The notes under the pieces were generated by a model. That model was not told the DNA's origin and searched no databases. It worked only from the letters and a program-made list of their open reading frames with translations. The position numbers were made by a program, and so were the translations under genes. A stretch of 56,262 nucleotides of DNA from Saccharicrinis sp050296935 (GTDB lineage Bacteria > Bacteroidota > Bacteroidia > Bacteroidales > Marinilabiliaceae), in NCBI GenBank assembly GCA_050296935.1, contig JBNKRV010000108.1, positions 1-56,262 on the forward strand, read 5' to 3'. The number at the start of each line of letters is the position of its first letter. Within the stretch, counting starts at the first letter, position 1. Below, piece after piece: positions 9,318 through 18,176 of this stretch.

Positions 9318-9348
9318 TAAAAAAGGGAGGCTTACAAAAGCCTCCCTT
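9318..9348 (-). terminator. Rho-independent terminator after araB
   Basis: On the minus strand the stem GGGAGGC, loop TTTTGTAA and GCCTCCC are followed by TTTTTT, about 22 bases after the araB stop. It ends the arabinose operon transcript. Confidence 0.85.
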
Positions 9349-9369
9349 AATTTTTTATTAGTAATCAGA

Positions 9370-11007
9370 TTAAAGTTCCTTTTCTGTGAACGCACCTAAT
9401 GTTAAATATTTTTCATATAAAGCTTTATATGCTTCTACGTTAGCTGCAATAGGATCATATTCCTTTTCGAATCCTTGTCCCATAGCTTTCTGTGCTGCGG
9501 CAATATTAGGATGAACTCCAGAAGCAACAGCTGCAAACATAGCTGCACCTAAAGCTACACTTTGCTCTGAACGGGCAACTTTGATAGGCATACCTAATAC
9601 ATCTGCCAATGTTTGCATTACAAAATCTGATTTTTTTGCTACTCCACCAATAGCTACTACCTGATCTACTTTTACTCCATTATCAAGAAAACGTTGAACG
9701 ATAGCTTTGGATCCAAAAGCTGTTGCTTCAACTAAAGCACGGAAAATACGTGGTGCCGTTGAACCCAGATTTAATCCGGTAATAGTACCTTTTACATTTT
9801 GAGTAGCATCAGGAGTACGACGTCCGTTTAACCAATCAGTAGCTAAAACTGTAGACTCTTCTAATGGAATTTTCATAGCTTCTTCTGATAAAGCCGGGAT
9901 AATCTTATCCTCAATTGCCTTAGCCTGATCTTTATCATCGATAAATTGCAGTGGCCACGCCAATACATTTTTAAACCAGGCATATACATCACCAAAGGCA
10001 GACTGACCAGCTTCTAATCCAACCATTCCAGGAATTACAGAACCATCAACCTGTCCACAAATTCCGGGGATCAATTTATCACCCAATTCACTTTCTGGTG
10101 AAACCATAATATCACAAGTTGAAGTTCCCATGATACGTACAAAAGTATTGGCTTCTATTTCGGCACCTACAGCTCCCATATGTGCATCAAACGCACTTAC
10201 ACCAATCACAACATCAGTTGACAAACCTAATTTATCAGCCCACTCCGGAGTTAAGTTACCAAATGCTTCATCGCTGGTATAGGTATCTTCAAATAAATTC
10301 TCACGCAATCCTTTTAATTCCGGACCAAGCTCAACTAAGAATTCTTCTGGTGGAAGGCCATTCCAATCGGTATGCCATAATGCTTTATGTCCCGCAGCAC
10401 AACGGCTTCTTTTCACCTCTTTAATGGCTGTTTTACCTGTTAACACGGCTGGCAACCAATCACAATACTCAATCCAGGATACAGCAGCATCTTTCACCGC
10501 CTCATCTTTACGCAAAGTGTGAAGAACTTTAGCCCATACCCATTCAGAAGAATAAATTCCTCCTTCGTATTTAGTGAAATCTACATCCCATTTACGTGCT
10601 AATTCGTTTATTTCATCAGCCTCTTTAACTGCAGTATGGTCTTTCCATAAAATAAACATTGCATCCGGGTTCTCTTCAAACTCAGGTAACATCGCCAATG
10701 GAGTACCATTGCCATCTGTTAATGCAGGTGTACTACCTGTTGTATCAAATGAAATACCTACCACATTTTCTGCCACTGAAGCATCACATTGTGCTAATGC
10801 CTCTGTAATAGTGGCTTCCATTACTTCTAAATAATCTTTTGGATGTTGACGGTATTGATTTTTAGCTGGAACACAATATTTTCCTTCCATCCATCGTGGA
10901 TAATACTTTACTGATGAAGCCATTTCTTCACCTGTAACTACATCAACTATTAATGCTCTTGCTGAGTCAGAACCATAATCCAACCCAATTACATATTGTT
11001 TTTTCAT
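9370..11007 (-). CDS. araB: Ribulokinase
   Basis: This 545-residue FGGY-family sugar kinase phosphorylates L-ribulose to L-ribulose 5-phosphate, the second step of L-arabinose breakdown in the cytoplasm. The FGGY N-domain begins YVIGLDYGSDSARALIVDV and contains the substrate/ATP-cleft segment VSAFDAHMGAVGAE. The C-domain carries the ATP-binding region with VAIGGVAKKSDFV and SVALGAAMFAAVASG. The length is normal for AraB (about 545-565). It is the last gene of the arabinose cluster, but 335 bases separate it from araD and that gap holds strong hairpins, so it may be expressed at a different level. A terminator follows its stop. I see no AraR-type palindrome directly in front of it. Confidence 0.95.
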   Translation of the reverse strand: MKKQYVIGLDYGSDSARALIVDVVTGEEMASSVKYYPRWMEGKYCVPAKNQYRQHPKDYLEVMEATITEALAQCDASVAENVVGISFDTTGSTPALTDGNGTPLAMLPEFEENPDAMFILWKDHTAVKEADEINELARKWDVDFTKYEGGIYSSEWVWAKVLHTLRKDEAVKDAAVSWIEYCDWLPAVLTGKTAIKEVKRSRCAAGHKALWHTDWNGLPPEEFLVELGPELKGLRENLFEDTYTSDEAFGNLTPEWADKLGLSTDVVIGVSAFDAHMGAVGAEIEANTFVRIMGTSTCDIMVSPESELGDKLIPGICGQVDGSVIPGMVGLEAGQSAFGDVYAWFKNVLAWPLQFIDDKDQAKAIEDKIIPALSEEAMKIPLEESTVLATDWLNGRRTPDATQNVKGTITGLNLGSTAPRIFRALVEATAFGSKAIVQRFLDNGVKVDQVVAIGGVAKKSDFVMQTLADVLGMPIKVARSEQSVALGAAMFAAVASGVHPNIAAAQKAMGQGFEKEYDPIAANVEAYKALYEKYLTLGAFTEKEL

Positions 11008-11342
11008 TATTATTTCTCTTTTGTATTAAGATGATTTCAGAAACAAAGGTGACCTATCAACCCATCACTAAAATAACTGTCCGGAAATTCAAATCACCAC
11101 ACTTACTCTCTAAGGACCTATATTTTTATCTTTGGAGCCGCCTTAATGCAGGGGTAAAAAGCCAAAATTACGTATCATTAAGACAGCTCCCTGCAATACA
11201 AACCATTTACTTTTTATCCAAAGCTAAGTATCTTAAAATGGGTCAGCAAGATTACCTAAATACAGCTTGCCTTTTATGGCAAGCTTTTAAACGATCCCGT
11301 TGTAACACGGGATCGTTTTTTTTGGGTTTTGCACCTTTAATA
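11008..11342. other. araD-araB gap with hairpins, possible small RNA
   Basis: This 335-base stretch has no credible protein gene. A hairpin GCTTGCC-TTTTAT-GGCAAGC lies at 11265-11284, and a stronger hairpin with T8 on the plus strand follows at 11290-11323. A plus-strand match to the Bacteroidota -7 element, TATCTTTG, is at 11127-11134, but no good TTG -33 element precedes it. A plus-strand RNA of about 180 bases ending at the terminator is possible. Read on the minus strand, the hairpins could instead limit transcription into araB. Confidence 0.4.
11290..11323 (+). terminator. Strong hairpin terminator between araD and araB
   Basis: The stem is AACGATCCCGT / ACGGGATCGTT with loop TGTAAC, followed on the plus strand by eight T. 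On the minus strand only three T follow, so it is weaker there, but it lies 20 bases after the araD stop and may act in both directions. Confidence 0.75.
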
Positions 11343-12029
11343 TCAATCTTGTCCATAATAAGCATTATCACCATGTTTACGGTTAAAATGCTTTTCAACT
11401 AAATGGTAATTCATATCAGCCTTAGGGTTTACCTGAAAAGCGATAAAATCCATTTTGGCAATTTGCTCTAAAACAACACTGTTATGAACAGCATCATCTG
11501 CATCTTTTCCCCATGAAAAAGGTCCGTGATTTTTCACTAACACACCAGGTACATGCATTGGATTTTTATCGCTAAAAGCGTCAATAATTACTGTCCCTGT
11601 CTCTTTTTCGTACTCCGTTACCACCTCTTTTTCTGTCATTGACCGGGTACAAGGTACATCTCCATAGAAATAATCTGCATGAGTTGTTCCCAAAACAGGT
11701 AAATCAATTCCAGCTTGTGACCAGGCTGTAGCATATGTAGAATGTGTATGAACCACACCTCCTATTTCCGGAAAAGCTTTATATAACTCCAAATGTGTAG
11801 GAGTGTCTGATGAAGGCTTTAATTTTCCATCAACTACTTTACCATCCATATCCACTACAACCATATCTGAGGCTTTCATAACATCGTAATCAACACCACT
11901 AGGTTTAATAACTACTAAACCTTTTTCTCTATCAATAGCACTCACATTACCCCATGTGAAAATTACAAGGCCATGTTTTACTAAATCAAGATTTGCTTTA
12001 AATACTTTTTCTTTTAATTGCTCTAACAT
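11343..12029 (-). CDS. araD: L-ribulose-5-phosphate 4-epimerase
   Basis: This 228-residue class II aldolase/adducin-fold enzyme converts L-ribulose 5-phosphate to D-xylulose 5-phosphate, the last arabinose-specific step before the pentose phosphate pathway. Visible family marks are the N-terminal LVKHGLVIFTWGNVSAIDR, the phosphate-binding KPSGVDYD and SSDTPTHLELYKAFP, and the zinc ligands in GGVVHTHSTYATAWSQAG. A late His in LVKNHGPFSWG matches the usual fourth ligand region. The size matches AraD (about 230). It lies 15 bases after the symporter gene, so the two share a transcript. Strong hairpins follow its stop. Confidence 0.95.
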   Translation of the reverse strand: MLEQLKEKVFKANLDLVKHGLVIFTWGNVSAIDREKGLVVIKPSGVDYDVMKASDMVVVDMDGKVVDGKLKPSSDTPTHLELYKAFPEIGGVVHTHSTYATAWSQAGIDLPVLGTTHADYFYGDVPCTRSMTEKEVVTEYEKETGTVIIDAFSDKNPMHVPGVLVKNHGPFSWGKDADDAVHNSVVLEQIAKMDFIAFQVNPKADMNYHLVEKHFNRKHGDNAYYGQD

Positions 12030-12044
12030 ATCGCTATAATAACT

Positions 12045-13724
12045 TTACCAGAAATAAATATAGAATGACACAGTTAGTCCAAGGATAATAACAGTATGTA
12101 CGATATCCCATGCATTCCAGCTTGCTCTGGATTTTGCTTTTTCTTCTGGTGTTGATGTACCAAATACCAACCCTTGTATTTTTTCAGCTGTTGGTGCTTC
12201 GGTGGATAAACTTACTGCCACTACCACAATAATACATACTAACAACATCCATCCACAGAAAAATAACCAGTTCGTATCAAAAAACACACTCTTAAATAAA
12301 CTTTCAGAGGCATCCTGTACTGTGTTGTAATATACTTTAGCACCTAACCTGGTTATACCAATAATAAAACCAGACATCAGCCCCCAATATCCACCTTTAG
12401 CAGAAGCACGTTTCCAGGTAATACCCATTAAGAATGCGGCAGCAATACCAGGAGCTAATACAGATTGAACATCCTGCAAGTACTCGTAAAGTACATTACC
12501 GATGCTACGCATAATCGGAATCCATAAAATACCCAGCGTTACAATTACCACGGTAGCAATCTGACCAATTTTCACCAACTTATTTTCCGGAGTTTCAGGC
12601 TTAAATCGCTTGTAGAAATCGATGGTAAATAACATTGCTGATGAGTTAAATAATGAAGCTAAAGAACTCATTAATGCAGCCAAAATACCACAAACCACCA
12701 AACCTTTAACACCTGCTGGAAGTAAGGTAGCCACTAACGAAGGGAAAGCAGCATCAGGTGTTGGCAATACATACAATTCACCATTTACCATTACATCACC
12801 TTTTGCACTCATGGCATAAGCAATCATACCTGGTATTAAGAAAAGAAATACTGGTAATAATTTTAAGTAAGCACCAAAGATAGTACCTCGGCGAGATTGT
12901 GTTTCGTTTTTACCGGAAAGTACCCTTTGTACAATAAACTGGTCGGTACACCAGTACCAGAATCCGATAACTGCAGAACCTATTAATGCACCTAACCAGG
13001 GAAAATCAGGATCACCATTATCCCTTATCAAATTAATCATGCTATCACCGTACTCATTCACTTTAGTAGCACCACAAATTTCAAGTACCTGCTCCCAACC
13101 TCCTACGGCTTTCAATCCAAGTACCACAATAATTAGTGATCCACCTAAAAGAATCGGTGTCTGAAGCACTGATGTATACAATACAGATTTCATACCACCA
13201 AAAATGGTATATAGGGCTGTTAACAGTACCAATCCAATGGCCGATATCCAGAAGAAATCAATTCCCCAGAGTTCCTCAATACCAAAAACCTGTTGAAATA
13301 CCAATCCTCCGGCATAAACCGTAACCGCTACTTTGGTTAGTACATAACTTACTAAAGAAATCAATGACAATACAGTTCTTGATTCTTTATTGTATCTACG
13401 TTCTAAGAACTCAGGCATTGTTAATACCATACTTCGGGAATAAAAAGGTACAAATACCCATCCCAGGATCAATATCATCCATCCCTGAATCTCCCAGTGT
13501 GCCATTGCCATACCACTTGAAGCACCAGCTCCGGCAAGTCCGATTAAATGTTCGGATCCAATGTTTGAAGCAAATATTGATGCTCCGATAGCAACCCATG
13601 AAGCATCACGTCCTCCAAGGAAATAATCTTCAGAATTTTTATTCTTCTGGCTAACCACCCATACAATAATGGCAATCAGCATAGCAAAGAATATTCCAAT
13701 TACAATCCAATCTAAAGTAACCAT
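12045..13724 (-). CDS. Sodium/sugar symporter (SSS family), arabinose
   Basis: This 559-residue inner-membrane transporter of the solute:sodium symporter family has about 14 hydrophobic helices. It starts with VTLDWIVIGIFFAMLIAIIV and ends with WDIVHTVIILGLTVSFYIYFW. Family landmarks are EDYFLGGRDASWVAIGASIFASNIGSE (split across the first helices), FVPFYSRSMVLTMPEFLERRY and the helix with SLASLFNSSAMLFTIDFY. It lies between araA (54 bases) and araD (15 bases) on the same strand, so L-arabinose, imported with sodium, is the likely substrate. Specificity comes only from this context; related SSS proteins carry glucose, galactose or xylose. Confidence 0.9.
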   Translation of the reverse strand: MVTLDWIVIGIFFAMLIAIIVWVVSQKNKNSEDYFLGGRDASWVAIGASIFASNIGSEHLIGLAGAGASSGMAMAHWEIQGWMILILGWVFVPFYSRSMVLTMPEFLERRYNKESRTVLSLISLVSYVLTKVAVTVYAGGLVFQQVFGIEELWGIDFFWISAIGLVLLTALYTIFGGMKSVLYTSVLQTPILLGGSLIIVVLGLKAVGGWEQVLEICGATKVNEYGDSMINLIRDNGDPDFPWLGALIGSAVIGFWYWCTDQFIVQRVLSGKNETQSRRGTIFGAYLKLLPVFLFLIPGMIAYAMSAKGDVMVNGELYVLPTPDAAFPSLVATLLPAGVKGLVVCGILAALMSSLASLFNSSAMLFTIDFYKRFKPETPENKLVKIGQIATVVIVTLGILWIPIMRSIGNVLYEYLQDVQSVLAPGIAAAFLMGITWKRASAKGGYWGLMSGFIIGITRLGAKVYYNTVQDASESLFKSVFFDTNWLFFCGWMLLVCIIVVVAVSLSTEAPTAEKIQGLVFGTSTPEEKAKSRASWNAWDIVHTVIILGLTVSFYIYFW

Positions 13725-13778
13725 GTTTTAATTTGTTTCTGGCATATGAAGATCATACACCATATTTTATAAAATTTA

Positions 13779-15281
13779 TTATATTCCTTTTGCTAAATGA
13801 TAATATAGATCATTCCATTGAAGTTCTTTCTTGAATTGTGGTATCGTAGTATCTTTATCAATTACTACAGCCTCAATACCTGCAACTTCAGCATAATCTA
13901 ATAAGTCCTCAACTGTTAAATCATATGAGAAACTTGTATGGTGAGTACCTCCTGCTAAAATCCAGGCAGCAGCTCCCACTTCAAAATTTGGTTGTGGAAT
14001 CCAAAGTGCACTAGCAACCGGTAGCTTAGGAAGATCTTTTGATTCAATACAATCAACAGCATTAATAATCATACGGAAACGGCTTCCCATATCAACTATT
14101 GTTGCAGCAACACCAGGTCCTGTTTTACTTGTAAATACTAATCGGGCTGGATCATTTTTACCACCTATCCCTAATGGGTGAACTTCTAATTTTGGTTTAT
14201 GATCTGCAATTAAAGGACAAACCTCTAACATGTGAGCCTGAAGAATAGAACTGTTTTCGCCATCGAAGTTTAGTGTGTAATCTTCAAGGAATGAACAACC
14301 ATTAGGTAATCCTTGTCCCATATACCACATTGTACGGCATAAAGCGGCTGTTTTCCAGTCTCCTTCAGCACCAAATCCATAACCATCAGCCATTAAACGC
14401 TGTGAGGCTAATCCAGGAAGCTGATCAACACCTTCTAAATCATCAAAGTTAGTTGTAAAAGCTTTGGCTCCTTTTGCTTCCAGGTATCTGCGTAATCCAA
14501 TTTCAATACGAGCGGCATGTACAACCTGAGCTCTGTCTTTCCCTCCCTCTTTGCAGTTATCAGCAAAGTCATATTCTTCTTCATATACCTTAACCAACGC
14601 TGCCACATCTTCGTCACTAACATTATCCTGAACTTTTACAAAATCAGCAATCGGGCTATAATCAACATGATAACCAAACACTCTTTCAGCATCTACTTTA
14701 TCACCATCAGTTACAGCTACATTGTTCATTTGATCGCCAAAACGCACAATTAACATATCTTGAGAATCTGCCCATGCTGCTGCTACACGCGACCAACCTG
14801 CCACCTGAGAAACTATTTTAGGATCTTGCCAGTGACCAACAACCACTTTACGATTCAAACGCATACGTGCTGTGATATGACCGAATTCTCTATCACCGTG
14901 GGCACTTTGATTCAGATTCATAAAATCCATATCGATTTCATTCCAAGGAATCTCTTTATTATACTGAGTATGAAGGTGAAGCAATGGCTTATTTAATTCT
15001 TTAAGCCCGTGAATCCACATTTTTGCAGGTGAAAATGTATGCATCCATGTAATAATACCAACACAATTTTCTGCACTATTTGCTTCTTTGCAAATCTTAT
15101 GTATTTCATGAGAACCTGTTCCTGTAGGTTTGCAAACAACTTTAACCGGAATTTCAGATGATGCATCAAACGCAGCTGCTATTTCTTTTGAGTGTTGAGC
15201 AACCTGATCTAATGTTTTTTGTCCATACAAATGCTGACTTCCTGTCACAAACCAAACTTCTAATTGATCTATTGTTTTCAT
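13779..15281 (-). CDS. araA: L-arabinose isomerase
   Basis: This 500-residue cytoplasmic enzyme converts L-arabinose to L-ribulose. It has the family start LEVWFVTGSQHLYG. The metal/catalytic residues are recognisable: Glu in GFGAEGDWKTAAL, Glu in FLEDYTLNF, His in QAHMLEVCP and His in GGTHHTSFSYD, the four positions that bind manganese in the E. coli enzyme. The length equals the usual 500. It is the first catabolic gene after araR. The 125-base gap between them holds the palindrome ATAGTACTTTTTACTAT, a probable AraR operator, so araA-symporter-araD likely start from a promoter here and are induced by arabinose. Confidence 0.97.
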   Translation of the reverse strand: MKTIDQLEVWFVTGSQHLYGQKTLDQVAQHSKEIAAAFDASSEIPVKVVCKPTGTGSHEIHKICKEANSAENCVGIITWMHTFSPAKMWIHGLKELNKPLLHLHTQYNKEIPWNEIDMDFMNLNQSAHGDREFGHITARMRLNRKVVVGHWQDPKIVSQVAGWSRVAAAWADSQDMLIVRFGDQMNNVAVTDGDKVDAERVFGYHVDYSPIADFVKVQDNVSDEDVAALVKVYEEEYDFADNCKEGGKDRAQVVHAARIEIGLRRYLEAKGAKAFTTNFDDLEGVDQLPGLASQRLMADGYGFGAEGDWKTAALCRTMWYMGQGLPNGCSFLEDYTLNFDGENSSILQAHMLEVCPLIADHKPKLEVHPLGIGGKNDPARLVFTSKTGPGVAATIVDMGSRFRMIINAVDCIESKDLPKLPVASALWIPQPNFEVGAAAWILAGGTHHTSFSYDLTVEDLLDYAEVAGIEAVVIDKDTTIPQFKKELQWNDLYYHLAKGI

Positions 15282-15372
15282 AATAATTAATGATTTAAAT
15301 TCTATTTACACAAAGACTATTTTATATACTTCTGATGTTTCGGATTAATATTTTACTAAATCTAATAAGAAT

Positions 15373-15389
15373 ATAGTACTTTTTACTAT
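15373..15389. promoter_or_regulatory. Probable AraR operator before araA
   Basis: ATAGTA-CTTTT-TACTAT is a perfect 6-bp inverted repeat with a 5-base spacer, located about 92 bases before the araA ATG. The same 17 bases occur in reverse complement at 4564-4580. The TAGTA-N5-TACTA form also occurs at 16112-16126 before araR. The spacing and sequence fit an NrtR-type Nudix repressor. Confidence 0.75.
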
Positions 15390-15406
15390 TATTAAGTTAT
15401 ATAAAA

Positions 15407-16093
15407 CTAATTTTTAACAATTCTCTCAAAGGACTTATCCTGATTTCCTTCCTTAAATTTAAAGTAATAAGCACCTCTCCTGGACTCTGTTGTATTTTTC
15501 TCATCCAGTCGCTCCAATACATTTAATGATAAAACTTTTTTCCTGAAATTACCAGTATCCAATTCTCTTTGGAAAATGGCTTCATATAGTTTTCGTAATT
15601 GTAATAAAGTGAACTGATCAGGTAATAGTTCGTTTCCTATCAACTCCAACCCTGCCCTTATCTGCAATTTCTCCAATGCTTTATCTACCATTTCATTATG
15701 GTCGAAAATAAGATTAGGAAGCGATGGCAATGACCACCAATGAGCTCCACTTTCTCTTACTCTGTCAGAGTTATGCTTATCTATTCTAATCAATGCATAA
15801 TAGGTAAGACTTATTACTCTTCCTTCGGGATCCCGTTTCGGGTTTGAAAAGGCCTGAACCTGTTCCAGATATATATCATTTAAACCTGTAATCTTTTTCA
15901 AGATACGCCTGGCTGCATTATCTGAAGACTCTTCATCACCAACAAATCCACCCATCAAGGACCACATTCCTTTCGCTGGTTCAAATCCACGATGATATAG
16001 CAGAAGCTTCAGATCACCATCTTCATAACCGAATATCACGCAGTCTACAGCAACAAAGTATTTCGAAAATTTACCGTATTTTTCTCCAATCAT
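15407..16093 (-). CDS. araR: Nudix-type L-arabinose repressor AraR
   Basis: The protein has 228 residues from the ATG at 16093; a TTG at 16102 is open but less likely. It has an N-terminal Nudix fold (about 10-145) and a C-terminal winged-helix region (about 150-228, with PDQFTLLQLRKLYEAIF). In the Nudix box the first Gly-x5-Glu is kept (GFVGDEE), but the catalytic REUXEE block is replaced by RILKKI. Hydrolase activity is therefore not expected and the fold should act as a ligand sensor, as in NrtR-family regulators. Bacteroides AraR, which senses L-arabinose, belongs to this type. Position next to araA and operators before araR and araA support repression of the arabinose genes and of itself. 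Confidence 0.88.
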   Translation of the reverse strand: MIGEKYGKFSKYFVAVDCVIFGYEDGDLKLLLYHRGFEPAKGMWSLMGGFVGDEESSDNAARRILKKITGLNDIYLEQVQAFSNPKRDPEGRVISLTYYALIRIDKHNSDRVRESGAHWWSLPSLPNLIFDHNEMVDKALEKLQIRAGLELIGNELLPDQFTLLQLRKLYEAIFQRELDTGNFRKKVLSLNVLERLDEKNTTESRRGAYYFKFKEGNQDKSFERIVKN

Positions 16094-16104
16094 ATGCAAC
16101 AAAT

Positions 16105-16130
16105 ATAATAGTAGTATATTGTACTATTAT
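16105..16130. promoter_or_regulatory. Probable AraR autoregulatory operator
   Basis: The stretch has two overlapping symmetries: the outer arms ATAATAGTA and TACTATTAT, and the inner TAGTA-TATTG-TACTA at 16112-16126. The inner form has the same 5-base spacing as the araA site. It lies 19 bases before the araR ATG, where a bound repressor would block its own gene. Confidence 0.65.
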
Positions 16131-16222
16131 ATTTTCTGCAACATTTTTTTTGATTTTTTAAGTTATTTATTTTGAATGTAAATTAGAACAACTATTAAGT
16201 AGTTGTTTTTGTGATAGTTACA

Positions 16223-16537
16223 TTAATGTAGGTAAATATTACAGAATCCCTCATCAATAAAATGTTTTTGATTTAAATTAAATCTTCCGGAAAAGCTGCC
16301 CTTAACTTCCAGGGCTCCACTTTGATTTTCATTCTGATTATCAATTACATTACAAGCAAAATCCACAAACACTTCAATAATACCATCCACTTCATCAGAA
16401 TAGTATACGTTACTACCATAAACCCTATTTAATGTAGAATTCTGTAACTCGTATTTAAAATCAATACTATTAGGCACTATTTTTTCACGTAGAAACTCAT
16501 GAATTATTTGCTTGATATCTAATTCTATATATTCCAT
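16223..16537 (-). CDS. Hypothetical protein, 104 residues
   Basis: I do not recognise this small soluble protein. It is acidic, has no signal peptide or membrane segment, and reads like a compact alpha/beta domain (YIELDIKQIIHEFLREKIVP, then several beta-like stretches ending EGFCNIYLH). It lies between araR and a decayed island and has no operon partner. Codon use looks ordinary for the window. It may be an intact small gene of the island or an immunity-like or effector-associated protein; nothing in the sequence decides this. Confidence 0.45.
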   Translation of the reverse strand: MEYIELDIKQIIHEFLREKIVPNSIDFKYELQNSTLNRVYGSNVYYSDEVDGIIEVFVDFACNVIDNQNENQSGALEVKGSFSGRFNLNQKHFIDEGFCNIYLH

Positions 16538-16771
16538 ATCATTTTGCTGTCTGCATTATTTATGTATGCAAAAATAGCCGAATCATACTTGATTAAAAAT
16601 TTTCGGGTATGAGATTGAATAAAAAGAGTTGGAGAATCTCGTATGAAAAGCGACATTGCCACAAATGCATCTGTACAGGATGCTTTTTTCATCAGGTAGT
16701 TGTATTTACTAACGTTCTGCGTGTGTCGTGAGCCGGAATACAATGCCTATCGCCCAATGCTAATCTGGTTA

Positions 16772-17092
16772 TTAGTTTGTTTGCACATTATGTATTCCGA
16801 CTGTGCCGGATGTTAGGTTTTGTGTGGTGTTGATGTTTTCTCCATTGATGCTAAATGAAAGGGTTAAGCTTATGCCTGCTTTTAGCTGTTCGGTGTTTTG
16901 TAACAATACTGTTGACAGTCCTTTGCCAATCAGGTTCAGGTATGGTACTTGAAACATAATTTCAGGTTCCTGGGTTAAGCCTGCCTCTATGGTGAGTCCT
17001 TTTATATCGGGTGTGAATCCGGAATTTTTAAAGTAATATTGTTGGTGACTTTTGGGAGGACGAGACCCTTCATCTTGAAATATTATAAACAA
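16772..17092 (-). CDS. Hypothetical ORF or gene fragment
   Basis: The ORF has 106 codons and I know no family for it. The first few residues overlap the tail of the LanC-like remnant in another frame, so the true coding part may begin later, around GSRPPKSHQQYYFKN, and could be the 3' end of a larger gene that lost its beginning. The rest is beta-rich with Asn/Thr-rich segments (INTTQNLTSGTVGIHNVQTN), like the end of a surface or repeat protein. There is no signal peptide. It is more GC-rich than its surroundings. A decayed or transferred piece is as likely as a working gene. Confidence 0.3.
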   Translation of the reverse strand: MFIIFQDEGSRPPKSHQQYYFKNSGFTPDIKGLTIEAGLTQEPEIMFQVPYLNLIGKGLSTVLLQNTEQLKAGISLTLSFSINGENINTTQNLTSGTVGIHNVQTN

Positions 17093-17497
17093 GCTATTTT
17101 GCCCATAGCCCCATGTAAGTAATCGTAGTTCCCATTTTTATAATCCTGCGATAAGAATTGTTCTATATATAGCAACACATATTCAACAGAATCTACTTCC
17201 TTTACAGGCAGAACTCCCATTGAAACAAGATGTTTAAACAACCAACAAAATCCGGTTAATCCATTACTTAAGCTTGCATCAAGAACATGATCACCGGAAT
17301 TATCAACAACAATTTCTAATAACCTTTCTGCCTCACATAAATACTCATCATTTTTACTTTGCTTATACCTATATGCTAAATATAAAACTCGACCTAAGTC
17401 ACTAATAAACAGACTCGGGATAAATAGCTTTTGATTGATAACAATATCATCTACCTTTTTTTAACAAACTTTTTATTCGGTTTCTATCAATATTCAT
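17083..17497 (-). pseudogene. LanC-like cyclase fragment, frameshifted
   Basis: From the minus-strand ATG at 17497 the frame reads MNIDRNRIKSLLKK. It then breaks at a run of seven A (plus-strand T at 17456-17462); with six A it would continue as KVDDIVINQKLFIPSLFI. The continued frame has LGRVLYLAYRYKQ, SLSNGLTGFCWLFKHLV and NYDYLHGAMG, which are the helical landmarks of lanthionine synthetase C-like proteins. After HGAMG, where family members go on to IALYF and the zinc-binding C-terminal half, it ends KIACL-stop. Both the frameshift and the missing C-terminal half mean it cannot be a working cyclase. It suggests a lost lanthipeptide or related peptide-modifying cluster. Confidence 0.6.
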
Positions 17498-17708
17498 CTA
17501 ACACAGGTTTATTGTATTTTTTCCAAAACTCGTGGTCGTTTAAAAGATCCCTAAAATTTTTGCATTTTCTACAGGCTTCTTCTTCTATTTCTTCAACATC
17601 AACAGCAGTTGTTTTTGTCGCATAAAACACATGAGAGCCAAGCAGTTCAAACAATTCGTTGGTGGTGATATTGTTTCTTTTACTTTTCTTGCTTATACCT
17701 CATATCCT
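17487..17708 (-). pseudogene. 3' fragment of a gene upstream of the LanC remnant
   Basis: One minus-strand frame stays open for about 70 codons. It contains NNITTNELFELLGSHVFY and ends ACRKCKNFRDLLND...VLDEY. Its stop overlaps the LanC-like start by 11 bases, a typical operon junction, so the two probably belonged together. No ATG and no complete domain is seen. The CRKC pair could be part of an iron-sulfur or zinc site of a peptide-modifying enzyme, but that is a guess. Confidence 0.3.
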
Positions 17709-18176
17709 CCACTAATAATAAACTCCTTTAGCAGATTATGTACCCTGATATTCACTTTAAACGGTCGGTTTTAATTCCTTCCTGTTTTTCAAAAAACACC
17801 TTTACCTTGGCTTTATCTACCAGTGATAATAATTTTGGTTTCATGTGCCCCCCAAACACACTTCATTAATTCAAAAGGGGTAATTAAAATTGATAAAAGA
17901 GATGGATATACCTTAATTATGGCAAACGATTCTGAAGTTCTTGTTTCTATTCATCACAGAGAACAACTTATCCAAACGTTTGAAATGATTTAATTCTCCT
18001 TCATCATCAATTTATAAACCTACTTTTACTGGAATAGACGCCTGCAAATTTTTCACTTCTCATATATATTTCTAGTTTTACATGTAATAAATGATTTACC
18101 TGAATTATAATTGATAGAATAAATTTAAAATAAGCACCTCAGTGCTCATCCTAATTGGCAATAAAACATTAAATAA
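17709..18176. other. Decayed stretch before the WD40 gene
   Basis: No intact gene is visible. On the minus strand a short frame starts MKPKLLSLVDKAKVKVFFE near 17844 and stops after about 30 codons; a neighbouring frame then reads VNIRVHNLLKEFIISGGYE. On the plus strand the frame GYTLIMANDSEVLVSIHH ends at a stop at 17990, looking like the tail of a lost gene. I cannot name either. The last 150 bases are AT-rich and should contain the promoter of the WD40 gene. Confidence 0.35.

Noticed and set aside
10953..11402. 149-codon plus-strand ORF across the araB-araD gap
   Set aside because: It overlaps the ends of araB and araD in antisense and runs through two hairpins. I kept only the possible small RNA.
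16525..16743. 72-codon minus-strand ORF, and a possible integron attC-like site near 16700 (AACGTTAG)
   Set aside because: The ORF has no recognisable features and overlaps the next one. The short attC-like word lacks the paired arms of a real site.
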